Shown: positions 27,348 to 35,893 of the stretch, piece after piece
How the letters are laid out: the number at the start of each line of letters is the position of its first letter
How positions within the stretch are numbered: the stretch's first letter is position 1
Origin: Roseomonas fluvialis
GTDB lineage: Bacteria > Pseudomonadota > Alphaproteobacteria > Acetobacterales > Acetobacteraceae
DNA: 64,000 nucleotides
Direction of reading: 5' to 3'
NCBI RefSeq assembly: GCF_022846615.1
Contig: NZ_AP025637.1
Location: 4,551,001-4,615,000, forward strand
The notes under the pieces: generated by a model
Told to the model about the DNA's origin: nothing
The model's database searches: none
What the model saw: the letters and a program-made list of their open reading frames with translations, nothing else
Position numbers and translations under genes: made by a program

Positions 27348-28016
27348 ATGCCTCCCGCATCCCCGCGTGACCCAGCGGCGCCGGCGCGCACCGCCCGCAC
27401 CCGCGCACCCGAGCGCACGCGGCTCGATATTCTCGACGCCGCGACTGCGGAATTCAGCGAAAAGGGCTTCGCCGGCGGGCGCGTGGACGACATCGCGGCG
27501 CGCACCCGCACGACCAAACGCATGATCTACTACTATTTCGGCGGCAAGCAGCAGCTCTATGCGGCGGTGCTGGAACGCGCGTATGGCGCCATGCGCGATG
27601 CGGAATCGGCGCTCGACCTCGATGCGCTGCCGCCGCTGGAAGCTTTGCGGCGCCTGGTCGAGATCACCTTCGACCATCATGGCAACCACCCGGAATTCGT
27701 GCGCCTGGTGAGTGTCGAGAACATCCATGATGCACGGAACGTCGCGGCCTCGCCGGTCATTCGCGAACGCAACGCGGCGGTGATCAGCACGCTGCGCGCC
27801 CTGATCGCGCGCGGCGAGCGCGCGCGCGTCTTCCGGCCGGCGCTCGATCCGCTCGACCTGCACATCCTGATCTCGTCGTTCTGCTTCTACCGCGTGTCGA
27901 ACCGCCACACGCTGCGCGCCATATTCGGCCGCGACCTGCAACAGCCCGAAAGCATCGCGGCACACCGCAACATGATCGCCGAGGCGGTGCTGCGCTACGT
28001 CCGTCCGGGCGACTGA
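27348..28016 (+). CDS. TetR family transcriptional regulator, probably of the shikimate/protocatechuate cluster
   Basis: A 222-aa regulator. The N-terminal helix-turn-helix spans about residues 25-70 (ILDAATAEFSEKGF, then DIAARTRTTKRMIYYYFGGK), followed by an all-helical ligand domain with a conserved FDHHGNHPEFVRLVSVENIHDA segment. The first ~20 residues are Pro/Ala/Arg-rich and disordered. It lies next to the aroE-like gene that it converges on. The palindrome at 28991-29006 in the nearby divergent promoter region has the size and symmetry of a TetR-family site, so this protein is the obvious candidate to bind it. The inducer might be a shikimate-pathway intermediate; that is inference. Confidence 0.88.
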   Translation: MPPASPRDPAAPARTARTRAPERTRLDILDAATAEFSEKGFAGGRVDDIAARTRTTKRMIYYYFGGKQQLYAAVLERAYGAMRDAESALDLDALPPLEALRRLVEITFDHHGNHPEFVRLVSVENIHDARNVAASPVIRERNAAVISTLRALIARGERARVFRPALDPLDLHILISSFCFYRVSNRHTLRAIFGRDLQQPESIAAHRNMIAEAVLRYVRPGD

Positions 28017-28039
28017 GCACGCGCCCTGGACGGCGTCGT

Positions 28040-28921
28040 TCAGGCCAGGAGCTGGGGCGCCGCCGAGAGCTCCGCGAAGTGGCGCAGCATGCGCGCAGCA
28101 TCGGGCTCAACGCCCGTGAACAGCCGGAAGGCGCCGACCGCCTGGAAAACCGCCATGCCGCCGCCATCGAGCGTGCGGCACCCCGCGGCGCGGGCGGCAC
28201 GCAACAATTCGGTCTCGATCGGGAAGTACACGATGTCCGCGACCCAGAGCGCCGCGTGCAGGAGGGCCGGCGGCAGCGGCGACCCGGGCAGCTTCGCCAT
28301 GCCCATCGGCGTGCAGTTGACGACGCCGTCGGCGACGGCCACAGCGGCGGCCAGGTCGGTGCAGGCCATGGCGCGCCCGGCGCCGAAGCGCGCGCGCATA
28401 GCCTCGGCAAGCGCCTCCGCGCGGGTCGTGTCGGTGTCTGCCACGACAAGGCAGCCCACCCCTTCGGTCAGCAGCGCATGCGCGACCGCGGCCCCAGCCC
28501 CGCCCGCGCCGAGCTGCACCACGCGCCCGCGCGGCGCACCGGCCAGGCTGCGGCGAAACGCCTCCGCAAAGCCCGACATGTCGGTGTTGTGGCCGATCCG
28601 CCGGCCATCCTGGAACACGATCGTGTTCACCGCGCCCAGCGCCTCGGCCTCGGGCGACAGCGCGTCGAGCAGCGGCACCACGGCCTGCTTGCAGGGGTAG
28701 GTGATGTTGAGGCCAGCGTAGCCCATCCATTCTGCGGCCCGCAGCAGGTCCGGCAGCGCCGCCGGGCCAAGGCCGAGCGCATCGAGGTCGATGCGGCGAT
28801 AGACCAGGCGCAGCCCGGCTTCGGCACCTTCGCGTTCGTGCATGGCCGGCGTGCGCGACCCGGCGATGCCCGAGCCGATCAGCCCGGCCAGCACGGGGGG
28901 CAGACGATCGCAAAGGGTCAT
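28040..28921 (-). CDS. Shikimate/quinate dehydrogenase, catabolic type
   Basis: A 293-aa AroE-family enzyme interconverting shikimate and 3-dehydroshikimate (or quinate and 3-dehydroquinate). Catalytic Lys78 (NITYPCKQA) and Asp114 (HNTDMSGF) are present, as is the nucleotide loop QLGAGGAGAAVAHAL (residues 136-150). The N-terminal GSGIAGSRTPAMHEREGAEAG carries the Ser-x-x-Pro-x-x-His-Glu signature but is longer than in biosynthetic AroE and resembles quinate/shikimate-utilisation enzymes. Its context with dehydroshikimate dehydratase and PcaHG also argues for catabolism. It is transcribed away from the pca genes from a shared, operator-bearing promoter region. Confidence 0.88.
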   Translation of the reverse strand: MTLCDRLPPVLAGLIGSGIAGSRTPAMHEREGAEAGLRLVYRRIDLDALGLGPAALPDLLRAAEWMGYAGLNITYPCKQAVVPLLDALSPEAEALGAVNTIVFQDGRRIGHNTDMSGFAEAFRRSLAGAPRGRVVQLGAGGAGAAVAHALLTEGVGCLVVADTDTTRAEALAEAMRARFGAGRAMACTDLAAAVAVADGVVNCTPMGMAKLPGSPLPPALLHAALWVADIVYFPIETELLRAARAAGCRTLDGGGMAVFQAVGAFRLFTGVEPDAARMLRHFAELSAAPQLLA

Positions 28922-28978
28922 GTGGACTGTCCTCCTGGCCGGTGCGGACGGCGCTGCGATGGTGGCGCCGAATTCCGC

Positions 28979-29016
28979 TTGACGTCATTTTGTACTAACC
29001 AGTACATACAGGTCAA
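28979..29016. promoter_or_regulatory. Facing divergent promoters overlapping a palindromic TetR-type operator
   Basis: A perfect inverted repeat TGTACT-AACC-AGTACA occupies 28991-29006. On the plus strand a -35 TTGACG (28979-28984) and -10 TACATA (29003-29008) are separated by 18 bases; on the minus strand a -35 TTGACC (29016-29011) and -10 TACAAA (28994-28989) are separated by 16. Both promoters therefore cover the palindrome, and a protein bound there would block transcription of the dehydrogenase gene (minus) and of the Bug-pcaHG-dehydratase genes (plus) together. The sequence is seen directly; its assignment to the nearby TetR protein is inferred. Confidence 0.66.
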
Positions 29017-29079
29017 CGCGGAACCGTACACGGCATCGCCGTCCGGTCCGCGCAGGGAAATCGTCCACGGAGAAAGCGC

Positions 29080-30075
29080 ATGTCGCTCGATCGTCGTCGC
29101 CTGGGCCTCGCGGCCCTCACGCTTGTCGCCGGCGGCGCGCTGCGTCCGCACCGGGCTTCCGCGCAAGTGGCTGCCTATCCGGGCACGCGCCCGGTCACCA
29201 TCGTCGTCGCCTGGGCACCAGGCGGGTCGACAGACTTCGTGGCCCGCGTCGTGGCGCAGGGGATGTCGCGCGAACTCGGCGGGAATGTCGTGGTGGACAA
29301 CCGGCCGGGCGCCTCCGGCACGGTCGGCCACGGCTCGGTCGCGCGCGCGCGTCCCGATGGCTACACGCTGCTGCTCGGCGTGAACTCTACCTACGCGATG
29401 TCACGCCATCTGTTCCCCAACCGCGGCTACGACGACGACACCGCCTTTGTCGGCATCGGGCGCGTCGCCGTCTCGCCGATCTTCCTGTGCGTCAACCCGC
29501 GCATCGGCGTCTCGAACATCGCGGAACTGATCGCGAAGGCGAAGGAGGCGCCGGGGCGCATGTCCTACGCCTCCTCCGGCGCAGGATCGTCAGCGCATCT
29601 CGCGACCGAGCTGTTCCTGCGCAGCGCCGACATCAGCATCGAGAACGTCACCTATCGCGGCGGCGCGCCCGCCGTGCAGGCATTGATCACCAACGAGGTC
29701 CAGGTCGCCATGGTGGACGGCGTGACTGCGCTGCCGCTGATGCAGGCCGGCCAGATCTTAGCGATCGGCGTGAGCACCCCTGCGCGCAACCCGCTCGCGC
29801 CGACCGTGCCGACCATCGCCGAGAGCGGCTTCCCCGGCTTCGAGGCGACGAGCAACTTCGCGCTGCTCGCGCCGTCCGGCACGCCCGATGCCATCGTCGC
29901 GCGGCTCGCCACCGCGAAGGACGCGGTGATGCGCAACCCCGAGGTACTGGAGCGCCTGCGCCAGAACTCCATCTTTCCCACCCCGGGCACGCCCGAACAG
30001 TGGCCGGCCTATTTCCGGGCCGAGAGCAGCAAGTGGGGCGAGCTGATCCGCGCCCGCGGCATCACCACCGAATGA
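29080..30075 (+). CDS. Bug/TctC family tripartite tricarboxylate transporter substrate-binding protein
   Basis: A 331-aa periplasmic receptor of the Bug family. The signal peptide is DRRRLGLAALTLVAGGALR with a RASA-Q cleavage region near residue 29, possibly Tat-dependent. The mature protein starts YPGTRPVTIVVAWAPGGSTD, and FVARVVAQGM plus VVVDNRPGASGTVG are the family hallmarks. TctA/TctB membrane subunits are not in the window, as is common for Bug proteins. As first gene of the pca transcript it probably captures shikimate, quinate or protocatechuate-like acids; the ligand is inferred from context only. Confidence 0.9.
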   Translation: MSLDRRRLGLAALTLVAGGALRPHRASAQVAAYPGTRPVTIVVAWAPGGSTDFVARVVAQGMSRELGGNVVVDNRPGASGTVGHGSVARARPDGYTLLLGVNSTYAMSRHLFPNRGYDDDTAFVGIGRVAVSPIFLCVNPRIGVSNIAELIAKAKEAPGRMSYASSGAGSSAHLATELFLRSADISIENVTYRGGAPAVQALITNEVQVAMVDGVTALPLMQAGQILAIGVSTPARNPLAPTVPTIAESGFPGFEATSNFALLAPSGTPDAIVARLATAKDAVMRNPEVLERLRQNSIFPTPGTPEQWPAYFRAESSKWGELIRARGITTE

Positions 30076-30256
30076 AGCGCCGCGGCGGCGGGGCGACCCG
30101 CTGCCGCATCGCGGCACCAGCCACGCCGGCACGACAAGATACGCCTGGACCGCGGCACGCCGGCGCCGTCCAATGCCGCGCGTATCAAGCCTGAGGGCCT
30201 GGCTGCGCGCAGCGAGCCCAGCCCCGCCGCCATGGCCTGAGGAAGGGAGAACGACC

Positions 30257-30985
30257 TTGACCGCCGAGAGCGAATTCGTCGCGCGCGACCCAGCCGCACA
30301 CCCGCCGGCCCTGACGCCGATCTACAAGACCAGCGTCTTCCGCGCGCCGCACCGCCCACTGCTGTCGCTGCAGAACTCATTGTCGGAGGTCACGGGACCC
30401 GTCTTCGGCCAGCACGAGCTCGGCCCGCTTGATGCCGACCTGGTGCGCAACTACGCACGCGACGGTGGCGCGCCGGTGGGCGAGCGCATCATCGTCCATG
30501 GCCGCGTCCTGGACGGCGGCGCGCGCCCGCTGCCCGGCGTGCTGGTGGAGTTCTGGCAAGCCAATGCCGCCGGCCGCTACCGCCACCGCAACGACAACTT
30601 CGACGCGCCGATCGACCCGAATTTCGGCGGCTGCGGACGCTGCCTGACCGATGCCGAGGGGCGCTACGCCTTCCGTACGGTGAAGCCAGGCCCCTACCCC
30701 TATCGGAACCGAATCAACGACTGGCGTCCGGCGCATATCCATTTCTCGGTCTTCGGGTCGGGCTTTGCCCAGCGCCTCATCACGCAGATGTACTTCGAAG
30801 GCGACCCGCTGCTGCGCCACGACAGCATCCTGCAGACCGTGCCCGACCCCGCGGCGCGCGAGCGGCTGGTCGCGCTGCTCGACCTCCATGCATCGGTGCC
30901 TCTGCATACCCTCGCCTATCGCTGGGACATCGTGCTGCGCGGATCGCGCTCCACGCTGTTCGAGAACCGCCTGCAGGGGAACTGA
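30257..30985 (+). CDS. pcaH: Protocatechuate 3,4-dioxygenase beta subunit
   Basis: Iron(III) intradiol dioxygenase subunit that opens protocatechuate to beta-carboxy-cis,cis-muconate. The iron ligands are in AGRYRH (first Tyr), GPYPYRN (second Tyr) and RPAHIHF (two His), with the same spacing as in the Pseudomonas enzyme. The start is a TTG at 30257: a strong GGAAGGGAGA lies at 30241-30250 and the first codons (TAESEFVARD) match the family, giving 242 aa. An in-frame ATG at 30173 would add 28 unrelated residues. pcaG follows after 4 bases. Confidence 0.93.
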   Translation: MTAESEFVARDPAAHPPALTPIYKTSVFRAPHRPLLSLQNSLSEVTGPVFGQHELGPLDADLVRNYARDGGAPVGERIIVHGRVLDGGARPLPGVLVEFWQANAAGRYRHRNDNFDAPIDPNFGGCGRCLTDAEGRYAFRTVKPGPYPYRNRINDWRPAHIHFSVFGSGFAQRLITQMYFEGDPLLRHDSILQTVPDPAARERLVALLDLHASVPLHTLAYRWDIVLRGSRSTLFENRLQGN

Positions 30986-30989
30986 CGCC

Positions 30990-31625
30990 ATGATACCGCA
31001 CGACACGCTGGGCTACCTGCCAGAGACGCCGTCCCAGACCGCCGGTCCCTACGTGCATATCGGCCTGATCCCGCGACAGGCCGGCTTCGACATCTTCGAC
31101 AACACCCTCGGCGAGGCGCTGGTCGGCCCCGACACGCAGGGCACGCGCATCCGCATCGAGGGCCGCATCTTCGACGGCACCGGCGCGCTCGTGCGCGATG
31201 CCCTGGTCGAAATCTGGCAGGCCGATGCGCATGGCCGCTTCAACCACCCCGCCGACCGCCAGACGGGTCCGCGCGACGAGACCTTCCGCGGCTGGGGCCG
31301 CACCGGTACGGATTTCGAGACGGGGCTGTGGTCCTTCGAAACGATCAAGCCGGGCCGCACCGCCGGGCGCAGCGGCCATTCGCGCATGGCGCCGCACATC
31401 ACGCTGTGGCTCGTCGCGCGCGGCATCAACCTCGGCCTGCTGACGCGCCTGTATTTTGCCGACGAGGCCGCCGCCAATGCCGAGGACCCAGTGCTGCGGC
31501 TGGTTGAACAACCGGCCCGCCGCAGCACGCTCATCGCAGCGCATGCGCTGCACGAGGGCCACCCGGTCTACACCTTCGACATCCGCCTCCAGGGCGAAGG
31601 CGAGACGGTGTTCTTCGACGCCTGA
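30990..31625 (+). CDS. pcaG: Protocatechuate 3,4-dioxygenase alpha subunit
   Basis: The non-iron-binding partner of PcaH, 211 aa. It shares the intradiol fold (TPSQTAGPYVHIGL near the N-terminus, RIRIEGRIFDGTGALVRDAL and EIWQADAHGRF in the core). Its counterpart of the iron site has MAPHITLWL, where a single His remains, as expected for the alpha subunit. The TAGRSG-H-SRMAPHI loop is typical. The ATG is 4 bases after the pcaH stop and the dehydratase gene begins 12 bases after its own stop, so the three are one transcript. The downstream muconate steps (pcaBCD) are absent from the window. Confidence 0.93.
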   Translation: MIPHDTLGYLPETPSQTAGPYVHIGLIPRQAGFDIFDNTLGEALVGPDTQGTRIRIEGRIFDGTGALVRDALVEIWQADAHGRFNHPADRQTGPRDETFRGWGRTGTDFETGLWSFETIKPGRTAGRSGHSRMAPHITLWLVARGINLGLLTRLYFADEAAANAEDPVLRLVEQPARRSTLIAAHALHEGHPVYTFDIRLQGEGETVFFDA

Positions 31626-31637
31626 CGGAGGCCCCCC

Positions 31638-33527
31638 ATGACCGAGCCGGCGCGCCTGCCGAAATCCATCGCCACCGTCTGCCTGTCGGGTGCCCTGCAC
31701 GACAAGCTCGAGGCGGCGGCGGCAGCCGGCTTCCAGTCGGTCGAGATCTTCGAGAATGACCTGCTCACCTTCGACGGCACACCGGCCGAGGTGCGGCAGG
31801 CCTGCGAGGATCTCGACCTCGGCATCTCGATCTTCCAGCCCTTCCGCGACTTCGAGGCGATGCCCGAGCCACAGCGCGGCCGCAACCTGGACCGTGCGGA
31901 GCGCAAGTTCGACACGATGCAGGCGCTCGGTACCGACCTGGTGCTGGTGTGTTCCAATACGCAGCCTGGCGCGATCGACGACCCGGCGCGTGCCGCCGCG
32001 GATCTGCATGCGATGGCCGAGCGCGCGGCACGCCGCGGCCTGCGTGTCTGCTACGAGGCGCTGGCCTGGGGCCGTCACGTGAATCGCTGGCGCCAGGCCT
32101 GGGAGATCGTGCGCGCGGCCGACCATCCCGCGCTCGGCCTGTGCCTCGACAGCTTTCATACGCTGGCGCTGGGCGACGACCTCGCCGGCCTGGCGGCGAC
32201 GGTGCCGCCGGAGAAGGTGTTCTTCCTGCAACTGGCCGACGCACCACGCCTCGCGATGGATCCGCTGAGCTGGAGCCGCCATCATCGTCTATTCCCCGGC
32301 CAGGGCGAACTTGATGTCGCGCGCTTCCTGCGGGACCTGCTCGGCACCGGATGGCGCGGGACGCTATCCCTCGAAGTGTTCAACGACGAATTCCGCGCCG
32401 CGCCGTCACGGCGGATCGCGCGCGATGGGCTGCGCAGCCTGCTCTGGCTCGAGGAACAGGTGGGCCAGGTGGCCATGCCGTCGCTGCCGGAGCTCGGCGG
32501 CGTCGAATTCGTCGAATTCGCGGTGGATGCCGCGGCACGCGAACAGCTCGGCGGCTTCCTCGGTAGCCTCGGCTTCGCGCGGGTGGGGCTCCACCGTTCC
32601 AAGGATGTCGAGCTGTGGCGCAATGGCGGCGCCAACCTGGTGCTCAACGCCGAACCCGACAGCGCGGCGGCCGAGCGCTTCGAACAGCTCGGCCCGACCG
32701 TCTGCGCCCTGGCCTTGCGCGTGGACGACCCACAGCGCGTCGTCGCGCGCGCGGAGGCGCTGCATTACCCGGTCTGGCGCGAGCGGACCGGTGAGGGCGA
32801 ACGCCACATCCCGGCCATCCGCCAGCCCGACGGCACCCTGCTGTACCTCGTGGCGGACCCTGCCAGGGGTGAGCGGCCGATCTGGGAGGACGACTTCCAG
32901 CTCACGCCGGTCGCGGATGGACCCGCGCCACTGCTCGGCGTGGACCACGCGGCGGAGGCGGTGGCCCCGGGCATGATGGACAGCTTCGTGCTGTTCTACC
33001 GGACACTATTGGGGCTGCAGGCGGAAACCCTGTGGGAATTGCCCGATCCCTTCGGCCTGGTGCGCTCGCGCGCCTTCGTGGCGCAGAATGGCAGCGTCCG
33101 GCTGCCTCTCAATGTCTCGGAGAGCACGCATACCGGCACCGGGCGCTTCGTCTCCGCGCTGGCGGGCGCGGGCGTGCACCACATCGCCTTCGCCGTGGCC
33201 GATGCGGCGGCTGCGGCCGAGGCCGCGGCGGCACGCGGCGCACCGATGCTCGACATCCCGGAGAATTACTACGAAGACCTCGCCGCGCGCCTGGGCCTCG
33301 ATGATGCGGAGCTCATGGCGCTGCAGCGGCGCCACCTGTTGTACGACCGCGACGCCGCCGGCGGCGTGTTCCTGCATGCCTATACCCGGCAGTTCCGCGA
33401 CCGCATCTTCATGGAGATCGCGGAACGCCGGGACGGCTACACAGGCTTCGGCGCCGTGAACGCGCCGGTGCGCATGGCCGCGCAGCGGCGCGACGCGCGC
33501 CCGGGCGGCCGCGCCGCGATGGACTGA
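31638..33527 (+). CDS. Bifunctional-type 3-dehydroshikimate dehydratase with C-terminal HPPD-like domain
   Basis: Converts 3-dehydroshikimate to protocatechuate. Residues 1 to ~285 form an AP-endonuclease-2-type TIM barrel with metal-binding segments VCYEALAWGRH, LCLDSFHTLAL and TLSLEVFNDEF. Residues ~290-629 are two vicinal-oxygen-chelate halves like 4-hydroxyphenylpyruvate dioxygenase (LGVDHAAEAV, HHIAFAVADAA, GGVFLHAYTRQF). This architecture is that of QsuB-type dehydratases; whether the second domain has dioxygenase activity is not shown. ACGGAGG lies before the ATG at 31638. With PcaHG next door it completes a route from shikimate or quinate to the ring-opened product. Confidence 0.9.
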   Translation: MTEPARLPKSIATVCLSGALHDKLEAAAAAGFQSVEIFENDLLTFDGTPAEVRQACEDLDLGISIFQPFRDFEAMPEPQRGRNLDRAERKFDTMQALGTDLVLVCSNTQPGAIDDPARAAADLHAMAERAARRGLRVCYEALAWGRHVNRWRQAWEIVRAADHPALGLCLDSFHTLALGDDLAGLAATVPPEKVFFLQLADAPRLAMDPLSWSRHHRLFPGQGELDVARFLRDLLGTGWRGTLSLEVFNDEFRAAPSRRIARDGLRSLLWLEEQVGQVAMPSLPELGGVEFVEFAVDAAAREQLGGFLGSLGFARVGLHRSKDVELWRNGGANLVLNAEPDSAAAERFEQLGPTVCALALRVDDPQRVVARAEALHYPVWRERTGEGERHIPAIRQPDGTLLYLVADPARGERPIWEDDFQLTPVADGPAPLLGVDHAAEAVAPGMMDSFVLFYRTLLGLQAETLWELPDPFGLVRSRAFVAQNGSVRLPLNVSESTHTGTGRFVSALAGAGVHHIAFAVADAAAAAEAAAARGAPMLDIPENYYEDLAARLGLDDAELMALQRRHLLYDRDAAGGVFLHAYTRQFRDRIFMEIAERRDGYTGFGAVNAPVRMAAQRRDARPGGRAAMD

Positions 33528-33591
33528 ACCCGGCCGCTTGCCGCGCCACGGCGCGCGGCGTCTACTGCGCCGCCCAGCACCGGAAGCCCGC

Positions 33592-34317
33592 ATGACGCCC
33601 GAGATCCTCGCCCAGCTCGCACCGCACGGCGTGCTCCGCGCCGGCATCAACCTCGGCAACTTCCTGCTGGTGACCGGGCGGGACGAGCATCGCAGCCCGG
33701 AGGGCGTGGCCCCCGACATGGCGCGCGCAGTTGCCGCGAGGCTCGGCGTGCCGGTGCGCTTCGTGCCCTATCCGCGGCCCGGCACGCTGGCCGACGCGGC
33801 TGGCACGGATGCCTGGGACATCGGCCTGATCGGCGCCGAGCCGCAGCGCGCCGAGACCATCGCCTTCACCGCCGCCTATGCCGAGATCGAGGCGACGTAC
33901 CTGGTGCCGGCCGGGTCGCCGATCACGACGCTCACGGAGGTCGACCGCGCGGGAGTGCGCGTCGCGAGCACGGCGCGCGCGGCCTATGACCTTTGGCTCG
34001 ACCGCAACATCCAGGCGGCGACGCTGATCCGCGCCGAGAGCATCGACGGCGCCTTCGACCTGTTCACGGCGCAGGGTCTGGAAGCGCTGGCCGGGCTGCG
34101 GCCGCGCCTTTTGGCGGATGCGGCGGCCCTGCCCGGCGCACGCATCCTGGACGGACGCTTCATGTCGGTGCAGCAGGCGATCGGCACGCCGCGCGCCAAT
34201 GCCGCCGCCGCGGCCTTCCTGCACGGCTTCGTGGAGGAGGCGAAGGCGTCGGGCCTGGTCGCGAGCCTGATTGCCAGGCACGGCGTACACGGGCTTTCGG
34301 TCGCCCCGCCGGCCTGA
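33592..34317 (+). CDS. Family 3 substrate-binding-fold protein without signal peptide
   Basis: A 241-aa protein of the amino-acid-binding SBP_bac_3 fold: VLRAGINLGNFLLV, GVAPDMARAVAARLGVPVRFV and WDIGLIGAEPQRAETIAFTAAYAEIEATYLV (read in parts) are characteristic. The last stretches carry the hinge and C-terminal lobe (VQQAIGTPRAN). No signal peptide or lipobox is present at the ATG at 33592 or in the 18 residues available upstream. It could be a cytoplasmic ligand-sensing protein, an enzyme of the cyclohexadienyl-dehydratase type, or a receptor with a missed export signal. It follows the dehydratase gene by 64 bases and probably belongs to the same cluster. Confidence 0.75.
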   Translation: MTPEILAQLAPHGVLRAGINLGNFLLVTGRDEHRSPEGVAPDMARAVAARLGVPVRFVPYPRPGTLADAAGTDAWDIGLIGAEPQRAETIAFTAAYAEIEATYLVPAGSPITTLTEVDRAGVRVASTARAAYDLWLDRNIQAATLIRAESIDGAFDLFTAQGLEALAGLRPRLLADAAALPGARILDGRFMSVQQAIGTPRANAAAAAFLHGFVEEAKASGLVASLIARHGVHGLSVAPPA

Positions 34318-34320
34318 GGC

Positions 34321-35268
34321 TCAGTCCAGGCCCCAGTGCAACCGCAGCGCCGCGGCCGCCTGGCGCAGCGTGAGGTCGGCCGCCGGGATCATGCGGCCCA
34401 TGCCCAGGTAGGCGTGCATCTGGTCGGCGACGTGCAGGTGCGCGACATGCACGCCTTCCTCATCCAGCCGCCGCGCATAGGCGAGACCCTCGTCGAGCAG
34501 CGGATCATGCCCACAGGTCATCACGAAGGCGGCGGCCGTACCCGCCAGGCTGGCGGCGCGCAGCGGCGAGGCGCGCCAGTCGATACGCTGCGCGCGGTCA
34601 GGCACGTAGTGGTCGATGAACCAGCGCATGCCTGCCGCGGTCAGCGGATAGCCCTCGGTGAAGCGCTGCGTCGAGGGCGTGTTCCCGGCCATGTCGGTGG
34701 CCGGGTAGAGCAGCATCTGGAAGCCGGGCGCGGGCACCGAACCGTCCCGGCCCATCAGCGCGAGCACGGCCGCGAGGTTGCCGCCCGCGCTGTCGCCGCC
34801 CACCGCAATTCGCGTCGGGTCGATCGCAAGCTGCGCCGCCTGCGCGACGACGAAGCGCAGGGCCGCCACCGCATCCTCGACCGCGGCGGGGAAGCGCGCC
34901 TCGGGCGCCAGGCGGTAGTCTACCGCGATCACCGCCGCACCGAGGTGGTTCGCGAGGCTGCGGCAGATCTGGTCGTGGCTGTCGAGGTCGCCGATCACCC
35001 ATCCGCCGCCATGCAGATACAGCAGGCAGGGCAGCACGGACCCCGTCGTCGTGCCGCGGCTGCGATAGTGGCGCAGCGGCACAGGCCCCGCCGGGCCAGG
35101 ACAGGCCAGGTTTTGAACTGCCGCGACTGCAGGCGGGTCGGGCTGCAGGACCGGGCGCGCTGCGACATTGACGGCGCGCGCCTCGGCGGGCGTGAGCTGA
35201 TGCAGCGGGGGACGGCCCGCCGCACGGATCAGGTCGAGAACGCTCTGCGCGCCGGGGTCGAGGGGCAT
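34321..35268 (-). CDS. Alpha/beta hydrolase, hormone-sensitive lipase family
   Basis: Esterase of 315 aa. The oxyanion motif LHGGGW (residues 85-90), nucleophile Ser160 in GGDSAGGN, Asp255 in CGHDPLLDEG and His285 in DQMHAYLGM make a complete triad. YRLAPEARFPAAVEDA is also diagnostic of the HSL family. The ATG at 35268 begins the first conserved helix; an open frame continues upstream, but that part is antisense to CarD's 3' region. It converges on the gene before it, with 3 bases between stops. Natural ester substrate unknown. Confidence 0.92.
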   Translation of the reverse strand: MPLDPGAQSVLDLIRAAGRPPLHQLTPAEARAVNVAARPVLQPDPPAVAAVQNLACPGPAGPVPLRHYRSRGTTTGSVLPCLLYLHGGGWVIGDLDSHDQICRSLANHLGAAVIAVDYRLAPEARFPAAVEDAVAALRFVVAQAAQLAIDPTRIAVGGDSAGGNLAAVLALMGRDGSVPAPGFQMLLYPATDMAGNTPSTQRFTEGYPLTAAGMRWFIDHYVPDRAQRIDWRASPLRAASLAGTAAAFVMTCGHDPLLDEGLAYARRLDEEGVHVAHLHVADQMHAYLGMGRMIPAADLTLRQAAAALRLHWGLD

Positions 35269-35323
35269 CGGGACACCTGCATCCAGTCGGGCGCGGCGGC
35301 CTGCGCCGGCCCGCCGGATGCGT

Positions 35324-35893
35324 TTACGATGCGGCGTGGCGCTGCTGCAATCGGGCCAGGATGCGCGACGCGGCATCGGCGCGCGGAATGCCCTCGAGTG
35401 CGGCGATCTCTCCCGCCAGGCGATCGAGTGCCTGTTCGAACAACACGCGTTCGCCGGTCGGCTGCTCGGCGCGCCCAGCGTTGCGGCCGAGGTCGCGCAG
35501 CACCTCGGCGACCACGACTGGGTCGCCGGAATTGAGCTTCGCAGCCAGTTCGACCGCGCGGCGCGCCCAGATGACGCGCGTGCTGCGCGGCGTGCCGGCC
35601 AGCACATCGAGAACGCGGGCGAGGGTCTCTGGCGCCATCGGGCGGCGCAGGCCATTGCGCTGTGCCTTGCCCAGCGGAACACGCAGCGTGAGGCGGCGTT
35701 CGGCGAAGAACAGCCGCAGGAACTCGAGCCGCGTGCCGTCGAATTCATCCGCGTCGACACCGTCGAACTGGCCCACGCCATGCGCCGGATGGACGACCGC
35801 ATCGCCCACGGAGAGCAGGCCTGCAAGGCCGTTCACGGCCAACGAGAGCGGGATGGCGGAAGGTGCGGCGGGAGCAATCGCATCGGCCTGCAT
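35324..35893 (-). CDS. CarD family transcriptional regulator
   Basis: A 189-aa CarD/CdnL protein, which binds RNA polymerase beta through its N-terminal Tudor-like domain and stabilises open complexes. The segment LLSVGDAVVHPAHGVGQFDGVD (read in part, ~residues 27-48) and LEFLRLFFAERRLTLRVPLGKA (read in part) are diagnostic, and the C-terminal all-helical domain contains WARRAVELAAKLNSGDP. AGGAGG just upstream supports the ATG at 35893. The first ~25 residues are an Ala/Pro-rich extension. It lies between a hydrolase and the tRNA-Leu gene. Confidence 0.92.
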   Translation of the reverse strand: MQADAIAPAAPSAIPLSLAVNGLAGLLSVGDAVVHPAHGVGQFDGVDADEFDGTRLEFLRLFFAERRLTLRVPLGKAQRNGLRRPMAPETLARVLDVLAGTPRSTRVIWARRAVELAAKLNSGDPVVVAEVLRDLGRNAGRAEQPTGERVLFEQALDRLAGEIAALEGIPRADAASRILARLQQRHAAS

